Below, piece after piece: positions 9,301 to 19,658 of a stretch of DNA of 64,000 nt. Location: contig JAUPFP010000002.1 in assembly GCA_036925085.1 (NCBI GenBank), positions 3,464,820 through 3,528,819 of the forward strand, read 5' to 3'. Numbering within the stretch: position 1 is the stretch's first letter; every line of letters starts with the position of its first letter. Under the pieces are notes generated by a model. It saw only the letters and a list, made by a program, of their open reading frames with translations, searched no databases and was not told the DNA's origin. Both the position numbers and the translations under genes were made by a program. This DNA comes from Brachycybe producta. Its lineage: Eukaryota; Arthropoda; Diplopoda; Playtdesmida; Andrognathidae.

Positions 9301-11861
9301 ATGAGTGAAATCTATAACTAATAATAAGAGGCTACGTCACAAAAGTACTTCGAAAAATCTCCGCAAAGTGCGCTAGCATCGTTTTTCTCTTGAACCCATA
9401 GACACAATGTTAAAGAAGAAACGTTAATTTTTAAAATACAGTCAGTCGTAGCAATATGTTTATTTTTAATATTTAAAGTTGTCCAATATGAAGTTTTCGA
9501 AGTGTAATATGCACCTTAAATTTATGCTGATCGAGTGATAGAATGACAAAAAATTGGTAAGTGCGGTTCTATTTTTTAAAAACTATTTCAAAATGGCGAA
9601 TTTCTAACTCTTATGTTAAACTCCATTGAATACGCCCAAATAAAAAAAAAACTTCCATTAAAATGTTCGTAAAAAACCAGAAAAAAAAAAACGGTACGTG
9701 CGCCAATGTGTTATCTTCACCGTGGTTTAAATGTGGGTTTTTTAAAATTATTTTTATGTATTTTTACGAGCAATTTTAATGGATGTTTTTGCTTACGAGC
9801 GCGAACTCAACGGCGCTTAACATAGTTAGAAATTCGCGATTTTGAAATAGTTTTTAAAAATAGAACCGCACTTACCGATTTTTTTTTTGTCATTCTATTA
9901 CTCGATCAGCATATATTTAAGGTGCACACTGCACTTTGAAAACTTAATATTGGACAACTTTAAGTATGAAAAATAAACATATTGCCGTAACTCAATAGAA
10001 AAACGATGCTAGCGCTCTTTGTGGAGATTTTTCAAAGTAATTTTGTGATGTAGCCTCTTAAGCTACATAATTGTACATGTATATAATAAAGTATGCCTAC
10101 CTTTCCCTTGATAGTAACTTCAACTGAAGAAGAAGAAAAAATACAGTTAGTTAAATGAAATAAAGATGACTTTCACTTCGAATTAGCTAGTAATTTTTGT
10201 GATTTTTTTTAAATATAAATAAACACCGAATCTGTTATGGTTCGTGATTTAAATCACGATTGAGAAGCAAATTAAAAATTAAAATGCATGTAACACTTAA
10301 AAGCATTTTTTAATGTTTCTATATTTTTTTGACCATTGTAACCAATTATAATCATCAATTTTTTTTAATAATCTGGTCAACTATAATTTCTGGAAGTATT
10401 TTCCATCTTTAATTGTGACTTGTTTATTAACTTCATAATTACAAATTATTACCTTCAAATTTAGTTTTGACTGCTCGAGTAACTAATATGAATATAATGA
10501 ATATCTTATTTTGTAACTGATAACAAGACTGAAAAAAAAAATCATTCGATTTAAATCGCAAATTAAATCATTTGATTAAAATTAGAGATATCGGACATTT
10601 GAATCCTCGAATCCCACGAATCTTGAAAAATATTAGAGATTCGAAAACAAGAATCTTAGCGCTTTTTTCGTCTTTCGAATCCTAACCTAAAAAAAAAAAA
10701 AACACTGTTAAAAACTTTAGTAAAATTAGTTTCAACTCCATTGATGTCCAATAGAAACGTTCACCAAAAAAACCCGGCGAATGTTGCAATTTCGGTCGTA
10801 CTCGGATCACCAATATCATCACCTTGTGGCGATCCCCTGAGTGCCACACACTTGTTTTTTTTATTAATAATTTAATATTATTTCATTTATTTGTATCTTC
10901 TTAATGAATAAGATAGGATTCTCAAAAAAAGGATTCAAGATTCTTGAGATTCAAGGGATTCGAGAACCTTTTAGGATTCGGATTCGAGAAAACTTAAGGA
11001 TAAATGAGCCAACAGGAGCCTAACAAAATTGTGACGGTGTCGGGGATATGTTCTTGAAACTGTGAGACATCCAAAATCCTCTCAAAACTGGAAGGCCCAT
11101 TGGGAGCCTCTCAAAGCTAGGAAGCAGCCTAAGCATATTGAAATTGTGAAGCCCTCGGGAACTTCTCAAAATTGGGGATGGACCTCGAGAGCCTCTTTTG
11201 TAACTGAAATGTAATTTTACAAATTTACCGAAATTTAAAAACTACTTTGATTTCATACGCGTTTACATTTACGGTGCTATATTGAAAAAAAATGTTGCTG
11301 GTTTTTTTTTTTTGGCTCGCTTCGCTCGCAACTAAAAAAAATACATATTGGAAGGGAGACGAAGTGCCGATGCCGAATATTTCCGACCTAGAATTTTGTA
11401 GCCAGTACGTCCCTGCCCAGCGCTCGTTAGCAGTGCATATCGGGTACAATTACAAATGAACAGAGATTCGATTAGGGAATTTCTAGTTTAGTTTGGGATA
11501 AATTTTACGAAAAAACTTATATATATAAATATATTGCGGGGCGGGCAGGGACCCCTAAATCTCGGGGGGGCCTCTGTGTATGGCACAGTTAGCACAACTA
11601 TATAAAGGGTTAGGGTGGGGGTTCGTATACCTTTATAATTATGACCATGTCCATGCAAGTTATTGCATTTACCATACAATTGTCGATTTTCTTCCTCTGA
11701 CAGATGTACGCTGTCAAAATTAGAAACAAAATTGTTATAACAATAATGTAAACAATAAAAATGCCTTTTAGGGGTCAGAGGTTAGTTATACTGTACCTGT
11801 GGAGCCTGTGACACGCGCTGAACGTCTCCACACGAGACAAGTAAGCCACAGGTGCAGACAT
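6301..11861 (-). CDS. PTS: 6-pyruvoyl-tetrahydropterin synthase, complete, 6 exons
   Basis: Converts 7,8-dihydroneopterin triphosphate to 6-pyruvoyl-tetrahydropterin in tetrahydrobiopterin synthesis. Minus-strand exons: 11861-11797, 11710-11631, 10123-10101, 9267-9211, 7276-7206, 6436-6301. All junctions are GT-AG and in phase; the total of 432 nt encodes 143 residues, close to the usual ~145. The start is the ATG at 11861 ([11 protein letters not shown]). Zinc-ligand histidines are seen in [11 protein letters not shown] (His18) and GHGHNYK (His43, His45). Catalytic Cys37 is in YGKCNN, Asp83-His84 in VLDHRNLD, and Glu129 in [20 protein letters not shown] and [12 protein letters not shown] are family blocks. 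Exon 3 is only 23 bp. Introns hold a family A element, a family B element and a Harbinger-like MITE. Confidence 0.96.
6642..7032. repeat. inverted-repeat element rich in GAGCGAGC
   Basis: Begins AAGCCGGGTATTCACCGCAAG and ends GGTAAATACCTGGCTT, with GAGCGAGCAAGCGCGAGCGAGC at the left and GCTCTTGCTCGC at the right. A relative in opposite layout lies at about 40355-40550 (TGCTCGCTCGCAC...). It occupies the last PTPS intron. Confidence 0.6.
7961..8184. mobile_element. PIF/Harbinger-like MITE (224 bp, TAA target duplication)
   Basis: Terminal inverted repeats of about 23 bp: GGGTCCAATTATACAGGAACG at 7961 and CGTTCCTGTATAAATTGAACCC ending at 8184. They are flanked by TAA at 7958-7960 and 8185-8187. 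A 3-bp TWA duplication is typical of PIF/Harbinger elements. No coding capacity. Inserted in a PTPS intron. Confidence 0.75.
8570..9005. mobile_element. repeat family B, intact non-autonomous element with 9-bp duplication
   Basis: Ends GGGGCAGTCACACTAGGCTGG and CCAGCCTAGTGTGACTGCGCCA are near-perfect inverted repeats, and most of the interior is self-complementary (CAGCAGCTGCTTTGGG...). TAATTGTAA is repeated at 8561-8569 and 9006-9014. Long terminal repeats with a 9-bp duplication resemble Mutator-like elements, but this is inferred. It lies in the PTPS intron between exons 4 and 5. Confidence 0.8.
9326..10062. repeat. long-inverted-repeat family A, copy 2 (near full length)
   Basis: Starts TAAGAGGCTACGTCAC and ends GTGATGTAGCCTCTTA. 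The two ~330-bp arms are reverse complements with AGTGCGGTTCTATTTTT and ATTGGTAAGTGCGG in the left arm and their complements in the right. It lies in PTPS intron 3, only about 60 bp from the 23-bp exon 3. Confidence 0.85.
10617..10680. repeat. 64-bp dispersed repeat also abutting a GST exon
   Basis: CGAATCTTGAAAAATATTAG through GCGCTTTTTTCGTC closely matches 25451-25511, which runs straight into the acceptor of GST exon 5. The rest of PTPS intron 2 (10124-11630) also holds a segment (10985-11450) related to 26665-27700: GAGCCTCTC..AATTGTG and ATTTTGTAGCCAGTACGT blocks. No coding sequence was seen. Confidence 0.6.
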
Positions 11862-12340
11862 TCTTCTTATTTAATAAAATAAGGAGCAAATTCAAGAAGG
11901 ACATTAATAAATTAAACTACTATTGTTTGTTTGCTTTTTTAAAGATGATTTTCTAACATAAGAAAAACCGACGTTTATTGAATATTCTTCAGTGGTGGTT
12001 TTTGCAATTTAGAAACCATGCTTAGAGTGTTTTAGTTGAAGTTCCAAGTCCCGACTTTCCTTCTTGTATTTGAACCTTTTAATACGTCCACCCCCCCCCC
12101 CCCTTTTCCCTATTTCATTAATTACACAATATTTTCTTTCATTTGTTACAAGCGTTTTTTTAAGCAATACATGCGAGACATAATAACTGTATAAGTGTAT
12201 TATGCTTGAGAATCCTAGACACACAAAGTGGCGCTAGTATGTTGTAGCAAATTGAACACCATACAATTCGCCATTTGGGTGGATGAAAGTGGCGGGAATT
12301 TCAAATATTGTTAATATTATTTTATTTCAAATTAATGCAT

Positions 12341-12910
12341 TTAAGGCCTTGTCACACAGGCGACTTTTCGGCTACAAAATGAAGTCGAAGGTCGCTTAAC
12401 TGTCGTCGTAGTGTATTTCCTATTTTTTAAACCCCCCCCCTCCCCAACCTTGGCACACAGGCGACTTTTTAAACGCTTTCCAACTTTTTGTCTCTGGAAT
12501 TTGTTCGTTTTGACAGGCAATTAGAAAACGGGATGAACAGAAGTTGGCTGAACCCTTTTTATGACGAACGCAACTTCTAATTGGTTGGTTATGTAGTCTG
12601 ACATCACATGTTCCGCCCTTTTCAACGTCGAACCACACTACAAACCAATTACAAGTTGCCGTTCGTCATGAAAAGGGCGCGCGGCGCCAACTTCTGTTCA
12701 TCCCGTTTTCTAATTGCATGCCTGTTTCGTTTTGATCCCTGAGACCGGCGACATTCCGAAAACACCGCAGTGTTTTGTAATTGGTCTGTTTTGGGGACAT
12801 AGCTTTGGGGACAAAAGTCGCTTGTCGCTGTCTTTCTAAAGAAAATACATGACGATGCTAGCCCAGCGACCTTCGATTTCATATTGTTGCCAAAAAGTCT
12901 TCTAAAAGGC
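12341..12910. repeat. nested inverted-repeat element (family F)
   Basis: Outer arms GTCACACAGGCGACTTTTCGG..GAAGTCGAAGGTCGCT (about 12350) and AGCGACCTTCGATTTC..AAAAAGTC (about 12860-12900). Inner arms AACGGGATGAACAGAAGTTGGC (about 12530) and GCCAACTTCTGTTCATCCCG (about 12690). Relatives of the inner part are at 13965-14085 and 38085-38240. Just upstream, 11862-12340 shows no recognisable gene; it may hold the PTPS promoter, but no motif is clear. Confidence 0.65.
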
Positions 12911-12973
12911 TTCCGATCGAGTCTTCCAAGGCTCTTAGCTAGACTTGACAAAATAAATAACTACAAGTGTTGT

Positions 12974-13435
12974 TTGTAATTGTGTAGAGCCCCAGTTACA
13001 CGACTCAAACCAATTCTCTTAGTTTCGGTACGGGGTAGGAGAGCTTAATAGAGCATCTTATGACGTCTGAGTCCAGACTTGGTGCCGAGTACCGTTCGCG
13101 TAGAATTCCCTAGATTCGCAATCTTGAAGTTTAAAGAAAGAATAAAACAGGCGAGACAAATGACGGGTCGAACAATATACTGGTTTTAATGTGTAATCCA
13201 ACCATTAGTACATTAAAACAGAGAAAGAATTAAAGACAATGGCGTTGCTTAGCCACCGGAACCATTTGACTTGAGTTATAGCATGTTTTCGTGAATCAGT
13301 AAATGGCCCATGAGTTGAGTGAGACACACGAGCCTTTATACCTTGGGCATGTGTACACCTGCGTGGTGTAGGACGTCACCCTGAGGGTGTTGAGATTTGT
13401 TTAGTAGCAAGCATTTCATTGTGGTATAAGGCACC
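12974..13435. repeat. LTR-like fragment of the GTGTAGAGCC family
   Basis: Shares TGTGTAGAGCCCC, GGCGAGAC, TGGCGTTGCTTAGCCACC and CTTTATACC-TTGGG..TGTACACCTGCG with the solo LTR at 26763-27319. The far end does not reach GGTGTTACA, so it is truncated or rearranged. A TATA-like GGTATAAA on the minus strand suggests minus-strand orientation. Confidence 0.6.
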
Positions 13436-13964
13436 GGCTGTCAGGACCGGCATTAGGGTAAGGCGAGCGAGGCAACCGCCTTGGGCCCTGCGCTTTCAGG
13501 AGTCGGCCGCACTGCTGACTAAACATTTTTTTCCCGGCCCCACTCATTGCTTGCTGCCTTTGTCCTCGCGCACACTATAGGGCCGGTTCTGTCAGCTGAC
13601 GTGACATCACTATTATGTAATGCCGCATGTACTGCATATTAGCGAGAGCTTAATGGGTCGATCGATCAGCTTAGTTGATCAATAGATGGTGATGGTTACC
13701 AGAGGTCTGCTTGCATGTTACACATAAATATGTATCAGGAATTCAAAACCAGGAAGTTTATGGAACGGTTAACCGAATACCAATCTGATTATTATAACCA
13801 ATGGTTATACAGTATGTCAGTTACCGAACGGCTTGCAGTTGCCGAACGGTTACGGTTTGCCGAACCGTTGTGGTTAGGGAACAGTTCTGGTTACCAAACG
13901 GTCGTGGTGCATGCCAAATGGTAATGGTTACCGAACGGTTGTAGTTAATAAATCGTTATGCTGC
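13436..13964. other. repeat-like sequence with degenerate GAACGGTT tandem units
   Basis: About 13436-13590 is a GC-richer block (GGCATTAGGGTAAGGCGAGCG) with no coding match that I recognise. From about 13770 to 13955 a degenerate ~20-bp unit with CCGAACGGTTGYGGTTA recurs six or so times. An open frame across it is repeat-derived and not a gene. Confidence 0.5.
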
Positions 13965-14085
13965 ACTGTCAATTAGAAACGGGATGAACAGAAGTTGGCT
14001 CCGTCCTTTTTATGACGACCGGCAACTTCTAATTGGTTTGTTGTGTTTCGATGTTGAAAAGGGCAGAGCATTTGAGATCAGACTA
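13965..14085. repeat. family F fragment
   Basis: AATTAGAAACGGGATGAACA, GAAGTTGGCT and GGCAACTTCTAATTGGTTTG match 12520-12720 and 38085-38240. Partial copy. Confidence 0.65.
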
Positions 14086-14109
14086 CATAACCAAACAATG
14101 AGCCATATG

Positions 14110-14770
14110 TCCAATAAGTGCCTCTAGTGGCAGTAGGCCAAAAGATGGCCCCTAAGAAGTTAGAACTCTATGGAAAAATTGCTGTACTGGTAAGTTTTTT
14201 TGCCGTTTTCTCGCAAATTACTCGTCCAATTTTCGTGTTAAACCGAAACTTTTAACATGGAAGCCAATGGAGATTTCGATATGTCGGTAAGTTCTTTTGC
14301 TTATTTCTTGCAAATTACTTGTACAAATATCGTGAAATTTTAAAGAAAAAAAGAAAAAAGCACGTAATTTCACAATCAAGCATTGGTTTTTTAATGCCCC
14401 TCGTTGTTTGGTTGTTTTCAATGTTTTATTCTGAACCCTACACTGATTAATTGGAGTGAATTTTTTGAATAACACAAAAAAAAAAAGAGGAAGAATATTT
14501 AAACAATGATTAATTATAAAACTAGCTATTTTTATCTTTATTTCTTTAAAATTTCATGATAATTGTGCAAGTAATTTGCAAGAAAACAACAAAAGAACTT
14601 ACCAATTTATCGAACTCTCCATTGGCTTCCATGTGAAAACTTTCGATTTAACAGCATCGTTCAGAATAAAACATCAAAAATAAAACAATGTGAAATATTA
14701 AAAAATTAATGCATGGATCTGAAACTACGTACACCGGTGCAGCGATTTTTCCATAGAGTAGTTTATGGTG
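14110..14770. repeat. inverted-repeat family H, partial copy
   Basis: Left end CAATAAGTGCCTCTAGTGGC, followed by GGTAAGTTTTTTTGCCGTTTTC and paired AACATGGAAGCCAATGGAGA / TCTCCATTGGCTTCCATG arms, as in the full copy at 28437-29306. The right terminus is altered near 14760. Confidence 0.7.
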
Positions 14771-14869
14771 GGTCCATTCGGGATTGCCATGTGTGATGAT
14801 GCGGCGTATAGTGTGGGTTCCATATGTCTGTGGTGATGAGTGAGTCCTCCATAGTTCTGCTTGGTGCAT

Positions 14870-16640
14870 GCCGCGCCCAGAGTTTAAAAGAGCCCTTCGA
14901 GCGGCCCCAGTTAATCATGGGTGGGGCGTCCATTATGTCGTGACTCGTTCAACACGTAGTAGTTGGTAGTATAGTCAGTAGTATCGGTGTGTGTAGGTTC
15001 AATCGGATGATTTCGCTGTGAATCGCGATCTTTTCTCGGTAACCGACACCCTCATACTTTTATACACTGAGTAATGGCGTCGTTGTTCAGATCGTTGTAT
15101 TCGTGGTGGTGTTGTTCCTCAATTGGGTGTGATGGTTCCCAACTGATGTAGAATGTTGTGTTAGACTCAGAGAAAATCTCCCTCAACACGTGGTATATGG
15201 TGACCACATGTAGGATATGAGAGTTCTAAAAGTCCTCAATAAATACGAAGAGTGAAGCTAGAAATGCGGTAACCGCATGCTTGTAGGTTCACTTTGAAAT
15301 AAGAAGTGTGTGTGTGTGTGTGCGAAGAACACACATAGAGATGAAAGCCCAAGATGGTTGGACTTTCTAGGAAAGAAGTGACGAATAAAGCTGAATTGTT
15401 CAAAAGTGTAGTAAATTCTGATGTGGTGACCACATGTGAAAGGTAGAACAAATTCAGTGCAGGAAGATGGAAACTGGTGATTGTTTAGGAAGAGTAATTC
15501 TTTCTAAACAAGAAGATATGTTCAGATGGATGAATTTCGAGGTCCTCACTGATGGATGGCTCTGGATGAAAAGACAAAGTCAAGAGCAAGTGAGGAACTA
15601 TGATGAGTGATGAGAAGAAATCCGGTAGGTGGCATGTGATGAGGCCACTCCTAGTTGTCCAAAAAGAAATCTGCCACTTGGCGCTTTGTAGTCACCAGGA
15701 GGAAGTACACAAAAAGAAAATCCAACGAGAAAAGAGGAATTTTCTCCAAAAGAGAAACTCCACCAGGGGTGCGCAAGTGCAGACCCTCTGGGAGAGGAGA
15801 AGAAAGAAGAGAACAAAAAGAGAAGAGAAAAGAATCAGCAATGTGCTCACATGGAGCGAAAAACTGCTCTGTTGGCACACACTTCAGTGGTGTCCAACAG
15901 AGAGAGTTCATGTGAGTGTTCATTGAGGTGATGATGGTGAGTTGATTTGAAGACTGATGACTTGGGATGCAGGTGTCCCAAGAGAAACAAGTTGTAGACA
16001 AAAAAACAAAAGAAGGGGGACAAGCGAGTCCCACATGGCAAGATAAGTGTGTTTAAAGTGTGTTTTTCATCAAACAATGATACGTAGTTTGATGAAAAAT
16101 GTACTTGAAAATTAAAATAAAGAGTGAAGAGTAATAGGAATTTTGAGAGAGACACGTTTCTCAAATGGCCTATTAAAAGGTGTAAAGACAAGTAGATGAG
16201 CTTTGTTTATTTATCTCACAATGATACGGTGTTTTGACTAAATAAACGCATCTCAGAGATTGAAAAAAGATGTGTCTGAGGTTTGCCTATTTGCCAACCA
16301 ATGATATGGAGGAGGGTCAAATAGGGTGCCCCTCAAAATGAAATAAGAGTTAAGACAAAAGGGATGATGATGATAACATAAAACACAAAATACACAAACA
16401 AAGACGGAAAATTCCCCGGAGTGCTGAGCGGATGGCAGACAAAAGTTCTTTCTACACGTGCCTCTTAGGACAGGACAATAGAACCATGCGGTCGACCAGT
16501 GATGTGTGTTCACTAAGTCTCTTTCAACGCATGATCCAACATTATGTCCGACCATTGATGTGATCACTGGTCTCTTCCAATGGACATTTCTGTAAATCGG
16601 CCAGAGAAGGCAAGATGAAGGCATACCCCACACCTCCACC
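14870..16640. other. unassigned, probably LTR-element interior or long LTR
   Basis: Carries several imperfect palindromes of the form GTGGTGACCACATG / GCGGTAACCGCATG (about 15200, 15270, 15420) and a GT microsatellite (15307-15322). It runs into the segment at 16640-17324 that is repeated at 42725-43403. Minus-strand open frames of up to 217 codons at 16253-16906 show no domain and are not conserved in the second copy, so I do not call a gene. Confidence 0.4.
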
Positions 16641-17324
16641 AAATGTGAGCTTTTGATGACGACCTCATGGATAATTACCAACCCATTATGATGTTTTTCT
16701 ATAAACTGTTTCTTCTCTTGATCGCATGGTGACCGCACGGAGAAGATTCGAGCTATAGAAGTAGTCAGATGGTGAGAGATTGTGATCATCCTTCTGTGTA
16801 GGGGTGTAGTCTGCTCAAAAGGATGGTGACCATCTCTTCTGGCCGCAATTGATGTACATCTTCCTTTTTGGTGGTTGGAAGATGTTGTTGCTCGTTCGGG
16901 ATCCATATGTTTCCTTGCCTTATGGTGTCTCCTGCTTGTCTACAGAAGGATTAGTTTCCAGACAATAGACAACGCAGTTTCATGTTGTAAACACTTTTAT
17001 TCATTCTTGCATAGAAACTCTAACGTTACAAGAATGAATAGTTTCATTAAAGGTGCATCCACGGGCCCATGATGTGATACGGTTATAAAATTTAACGTAG
17101 TACAAAAGTTGAGCAAGAGTGGACGAAGAACAAAGAGGAACATGGTCTTTTTATACCTTGGACCCGTGTAAACCTACGAGGTGTAACCAGGTCCAAGTGA
17201 TCATGGTCCTGAGAGTATCAATTCGCCACATTGAATATTAATTAAGAGAGGAGGGAGGGACAAGCATGAGTTGTTTACCCCCCAGGCTATGGTGTTGGCG
17301 GGATCACAAGTTACTGGGTGTTAT
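16640..17324 (-). repeat. LTR-like repeat family E, copy 1
   Basis: Matches 42725-43403 almost throughout, with shared CATTATGATGTTTTYCATAA, GGATGGTGACCATCTC, TTTTATACCTTGGACC and AGTTACTGGGTGTTA. It ends GGTGTTATA where the other copy ends GGTGTTACA. The minus-strand TATA-like GGTATAAAA suggests an LTR read on the minus strand. It shares its promoter-like part with the 26763-27319 solo LTR family. Confidence 0.65.
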
Positions 17325-17401
17325 AAGCATATGACCAGGCATTCAAATCTTTAACATAGAGAAGATAGGAAGTTGCCAGCCCAGAAAAGTAATAGTCTAA
17401 A

Positions 17402-17831
17402 GCTGCAGTCACACTAGGCTGGTTTCCCAGCCACTGGTTGCTGCTGGCTGGTTGTAGCGCTCTAGCAGCATAGTCTGAACTGCTACCAGCAGCTGCTTTT
17501 CCCAGCATGCTAGTGATTTTAACAGCGGCTGGTGAAGTTGGACATGTCCAACTTTAGCAGCTACCAGCTGGTCATGTGACTTCCTTCCTGCTGCTGCCAT
17601 CTAGTGTGAACTTTTTGTTGCTAGTAGTGGCACTAGTGGTAGTTGAAACTCCACTGCTTCGGTTGGTTGTTGTTAGAGTTTGTGTTTTTGCAAGACGGTG
17701 ATTGGGTGACTTGCACTGCTAATACCAGCAGTGACTGGACAAGTGTGAACTCAAAGCAGCTGCTGCTTGCTGTTGCTGCTAATAGCCAGCAGCAACCAGC
17801 AGCTTGTAAACCAGCCTAGTGTGACTGCCGC
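17402..17831. repeat. repeat family B, full-length copy 3
   Basis: Ends GCTGCAGTCACACTAGGCTGG and CCAGCCTAGTGTGACTGCCGC. The interior is colinear with 8570-9005, including GACATGTCCAACTT and ACCAGCAGTGACTGGACAAG. No clear flanking duplication was found for this copy. Confidence 0.8.
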
Positions 17832-18600
17832 TTAAGATATAACAATTATAATTCCATTGAGTTTTTTTTTAAAAAAAGTTTTTAACTAAGGAAGCATAGA
17901 CAAGTCAGGAAAACTGGAATTTGATATTTGGTCGGTGATTACTACTGATTAATTTAATATACGAGCTCGTAATTAATATGAAATCCTATTAACGTTTTCA
18001 ATCATTTGGATATGAATAATATCAATATGCCTATTGCAAAACCTCCACCACACTTTTTTTTACCATTACACCACTCAATGTATCAGATTTCTTCTAAAAG
18101 GCTTAGTGACAAAAAACATTTCCAAAAGTTATATACATTAAATATGGATCAGCAATTATAATAATATTGCGACCAATTATAGCCATTTAAACAATCTAAT
18201 AAAAGCAACCCTTCACTTTTTAATAAAAAAAAAAAAGAGAGAGGAGAGAGCAAGGGTTGTGTCAAAGTTCATTTTTATGCATGTTGGATGGCAGGGCGAT
18301 GGGGTGGTGTGACCAGTTCCTTTAAACAAATGATGTCACTCCTTTTTGTTTCCCAATGTTATTTTTTTGTCTGTATTTGTGGCCCATTATGAGGGTCAGA
18401 GACAAACAAGAATATTATTTTTCGTTTTTCTTTTCTAGGGAGATTTTCCGAAAATAACTTCAATGTGTGTGTTTTCAACTTTAGAATCATCATCATCTCA
18501 AAAAAAAATTGCCCCAGCTGGTACACACCTGGTGCGGCTTCCCAGTGTAAAATAAAAATTTTGTTGAAGAATTATTGTCCAAAATTGGCGCTACAAGTCC
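17832..18600. other. AT-rich intergenic sequence
   Basis: No coding, RNA or repeat structure that I can support; only a short GA-rich run at about 18236-18250. Confidence 0.4.
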
Positions 18601-18604
18601 AAAA

Positions 18605-19120
18605 AAAGCTTGGAAAAGCACAAGGATTCAGGAATTTTTAAAATTCGAAAAAGTGGATCGAAAGCCAAGTCTTTGGCTTTTTTGAAAAAAACGGCCAAAA
18701 GTGGAAAAAATATTTAAATGGTTTAAAAGCTCTAAAAATGCCTTAGGAGCGCTCAACTGACCCCAGAAGTCCCAAAACACTTGGAAAAGCAACCAGGATT
18801 CAATAATTTTTAAAATTCGAAAAAATGGACCAAAAGCCAAGTGTATGGCTTTTTTTTTTCAAAAACCAGCCAAAAGTAGAAAAAAATATTTAAATGGTTT
18901 AAAAGCTCTAAAAATGTCTTAGGAGCGCTCAACTGGCCCCAGAAGTCCCAAAACACTTGGAAAAGCACCCAGGATTCAAGAGTTTATAAAATTCGAAAAA
19001 AGAGGGTCGAAAGCCAAGTCTTTGGCTTTTTTTCAAAAAACGGCCAAAAGTGGAAAAAATATTTAAATGGTTTAAACGCTCTAAAAATGCCTCAGGAGCG
19101 CTCAAATGACCCAGAAGCCG
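18605..19120. repeat. tandem array of a ~175-bp unit, 3 copies
   Basis: Three consecutive units sharing CACTTGGAAAAGCA, AATTTTTAAAATTCGAAAAA, AAATATTTAAATGGTTTAAA and CTTAGGAGCGCTCAACTG, repeated near 18607, 18780 and 18955. A reverse-oriented piece lies at about 37485-37568. Open frames across it are repeat artefacts. Confidence 0.85.
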
Positions 19121-19658
19121 CCGATTTTTGTATGAAAGTTTGCACAAGGGCCCATTACATCCATGCAGCAGTGCTAGGAATCGCCCCCCCCCAACCCTAT
19201 GAAATTATTCTGCGGGCGCCACTGAACCCTTGTCATGAACACATTTCTGGCAACTTTTAATATTGGTTACCTTTTTTTTTTTTTTCTTAACAGAAACCGT
19301 AAAACCTGAAAGCAAGTTTACGTATTTCGTTCTATGTCTTGTTTTCTGTTGACGTTTTACACGTGTGGAATCCTAGCTTTAAGCGTTTTATTTTCTAATA
19401 AAATACAAAACATTTTCTATTAAAATAATAAATTTTTATTTTGAAAAAGAGAGAGGGCAAGCGCCTTTTTTGATTGTATCAGTGGCTTCGCATGCATGTG
19501 ACTGGCATGTTATTTTCTAAGATATGATATAAAATTATTTGCTAACCTTTGGTCTGTTTTGCAGTATTTAAAGAAACAGATTCACAAGTGCAGCATTTTT
19601 AACTTCATGAAATTATCACTAAAAGTTGTATTCATTTCCTATATTCCTATCGAATGCC

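Noticed and set aside
15600-16906. Several open frames up to 217 codons, both strands
   Set aside because: No domain, mutually overlapping, and not conserved in the repeat copy at 42725-43403.
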